From NCBI GenBank assembly GCA_002441545.1, contig DJWL01000113.1, positions 1 to 6,178 of the forward strand: 6,178 bases of DNA, written 5' to 3'. Source of the DNA: Flavobacteriaceae bacterium UBA6231. GTDB lineage: Bacteria; Bacteroidota; Bacteroidia; Flavobacteriales; Flavobacteriaceae. The position numbers were made by a program, and so were the translations under genes. The notes under the pieces were generated by a model that worked only from the letters and a program-made list of their open reading frames with translations, did no database searches and was not told where the DNA came from. Shown piece by piece: positions 6,111 to 6,178 of the stretch (position 1 is the stretch's first letter; each line of letters starts with the position of its first letter).

Positions 6111-6119
6111 TGATATAAT
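6111..6119 (+). promoter_or_regulatory. Extended -10 promoter for the rightward gene at 6156
   Basis: TGATATAAT is an exact match to the extended -10 consensus TGnTATAAT and follows a T-stretch (6107-6111) instead of a recognisable -35, as is common in Campylobacterota sigma-70 promoters. Transcription would start near 6126, giving a leader of about 30 nt before the ATG at 6156. Confidence 0.6.
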
Positions 6120-6144
6120 TGTATCGACCAAAACACTATTATAA

Positions 6145-6148
6145 AAGG
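6145..6148 (+). promoter_or_regulatory. Ribosome binding site for the gene at 6156
   Basis: AAGG preceded by further A residues (AAAAGG, 6143-6148) and separated by 7 nt from the ATG at 6156. Together with the upstream promoter it supports a real gene start here. Confidence 0.5.
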
Positions 6149-6155
6149 CTTTTTT

Positions 6156-6178
6156 ATGGAACTTGCAAATTATATAGA
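6156..6178 (+). CDS. 5' end of a rightward gene, cut by the window edge
   Basis: Only seven full codons are visible (MELANYI, then GA). A consensus extended -10, a leader of about 30 nt and an AAGG ribosome site at the right distance make this a credible start. The product cannot be identified from so few residues. Its place just right of the recombinase module makes it either the first cargo gene of the element or the host gene flanking the insertion. The start codon lies within the right arm of the 12-bp inverted repeat, so whatever binds that repeat could affect its translation or transcription. Confidence 0.5.

Larger units (their letters stand above)
6088..6164. repeat. 12-bp perfect inverted repeat bracketing a promoter
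   Basis: AAGTTCCATAAA at 6088-6099 is the exact reverse complement of TTTATGGAACTT at 6153-6164, with 53 bp between. The similarity extends imperfectly: TCTATATA at 6069-6076 matches TATATAGA at 6171-6178 in inverted orientation, with 11 versus 6 bases between the blocks, and CTATTT versus CTTTTTT on the inner side. The right arm includes the start codon of the gene at 6156, and the promoter at 6111-6119 lies between the arms. It could be an operator pair, an attachment region or an invertible segment; none is proven. The right arm may continue past the window. Confidence 0.5.

Overview
The window comes from a very AT-rich bacterial genome. The extended -10 promoter at 6111-6119, preceded by a T-stretch rather than a clear -35, and the short AAGG/GGAG ribosome binding sites would suit Campylobacterota (Arcobacter/Sulfurimonas-like). 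That assignment rests on composition only; other low-GC Gram-negatives are possible. No tRNA, rRNA or CRISPR array was seen.

About nine tenths of the window is one leftward (minus-strand) block of four tightly packed genes: a 441-aa tyrosine recombinase with all catalytic residues (5657-4332), a 618-aa tyrosine-recombinase-like protein that has lost most of them (4339-2483), a 652-aa tyrosine recombinase with a full catalytic set and a Cys-rich tail (2480-522), and a 130-aa basic/coiled-coil protein (516-124). Junctions are an 8-nt overlap, a 2-nt gap and a 5-nt gap, so the four are almost certainly co-transcribed and translationally coupled. The layout recalls TnpA-TnpB-TnpC of Tn554-type transposons and the multi-recombinase modules (such as Gamma-Mobile-Trio and the VPA1267-1270-like Vibrio genes) that mobilise islands carrying defence or toxin cargo. 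It has three recombinase-fold proteins plus a small helper, not two plus a helper. The family links are from memory and need a search.

The operon ends against a short non-coding left flank (1-123) holding a 13-bp perfect inverted repeat (39-51 / 92-104); a third TTTGTCCATA copy sits inside the last codons of the small gene. These are good candidates for recombinase binding sites at an element end. Upstream of the operon, 5658-5834 holds a candidate -10, a 17-bp perfect palindrome (5697-5713) and a run of homopolymer blocks. Beyond it is a small rightward ORF (5862-6065), then a second inverted repeat (6088-6099 / 6153-6164) that brackets a consensus extended -10 promoter and runs into the start of a rightward gene at 6156, cut by the window edge. 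That gene could be element cargo or the host gene beside the insertion.

Working model: the recombinase operon and its flanking repeats form the mobility module of a genomic island or transposon, with cargo beginning to the right. Element boundaries, the cargo's identity and the role of the degenerate middle recombinase cannot be settled from this sequence alone.
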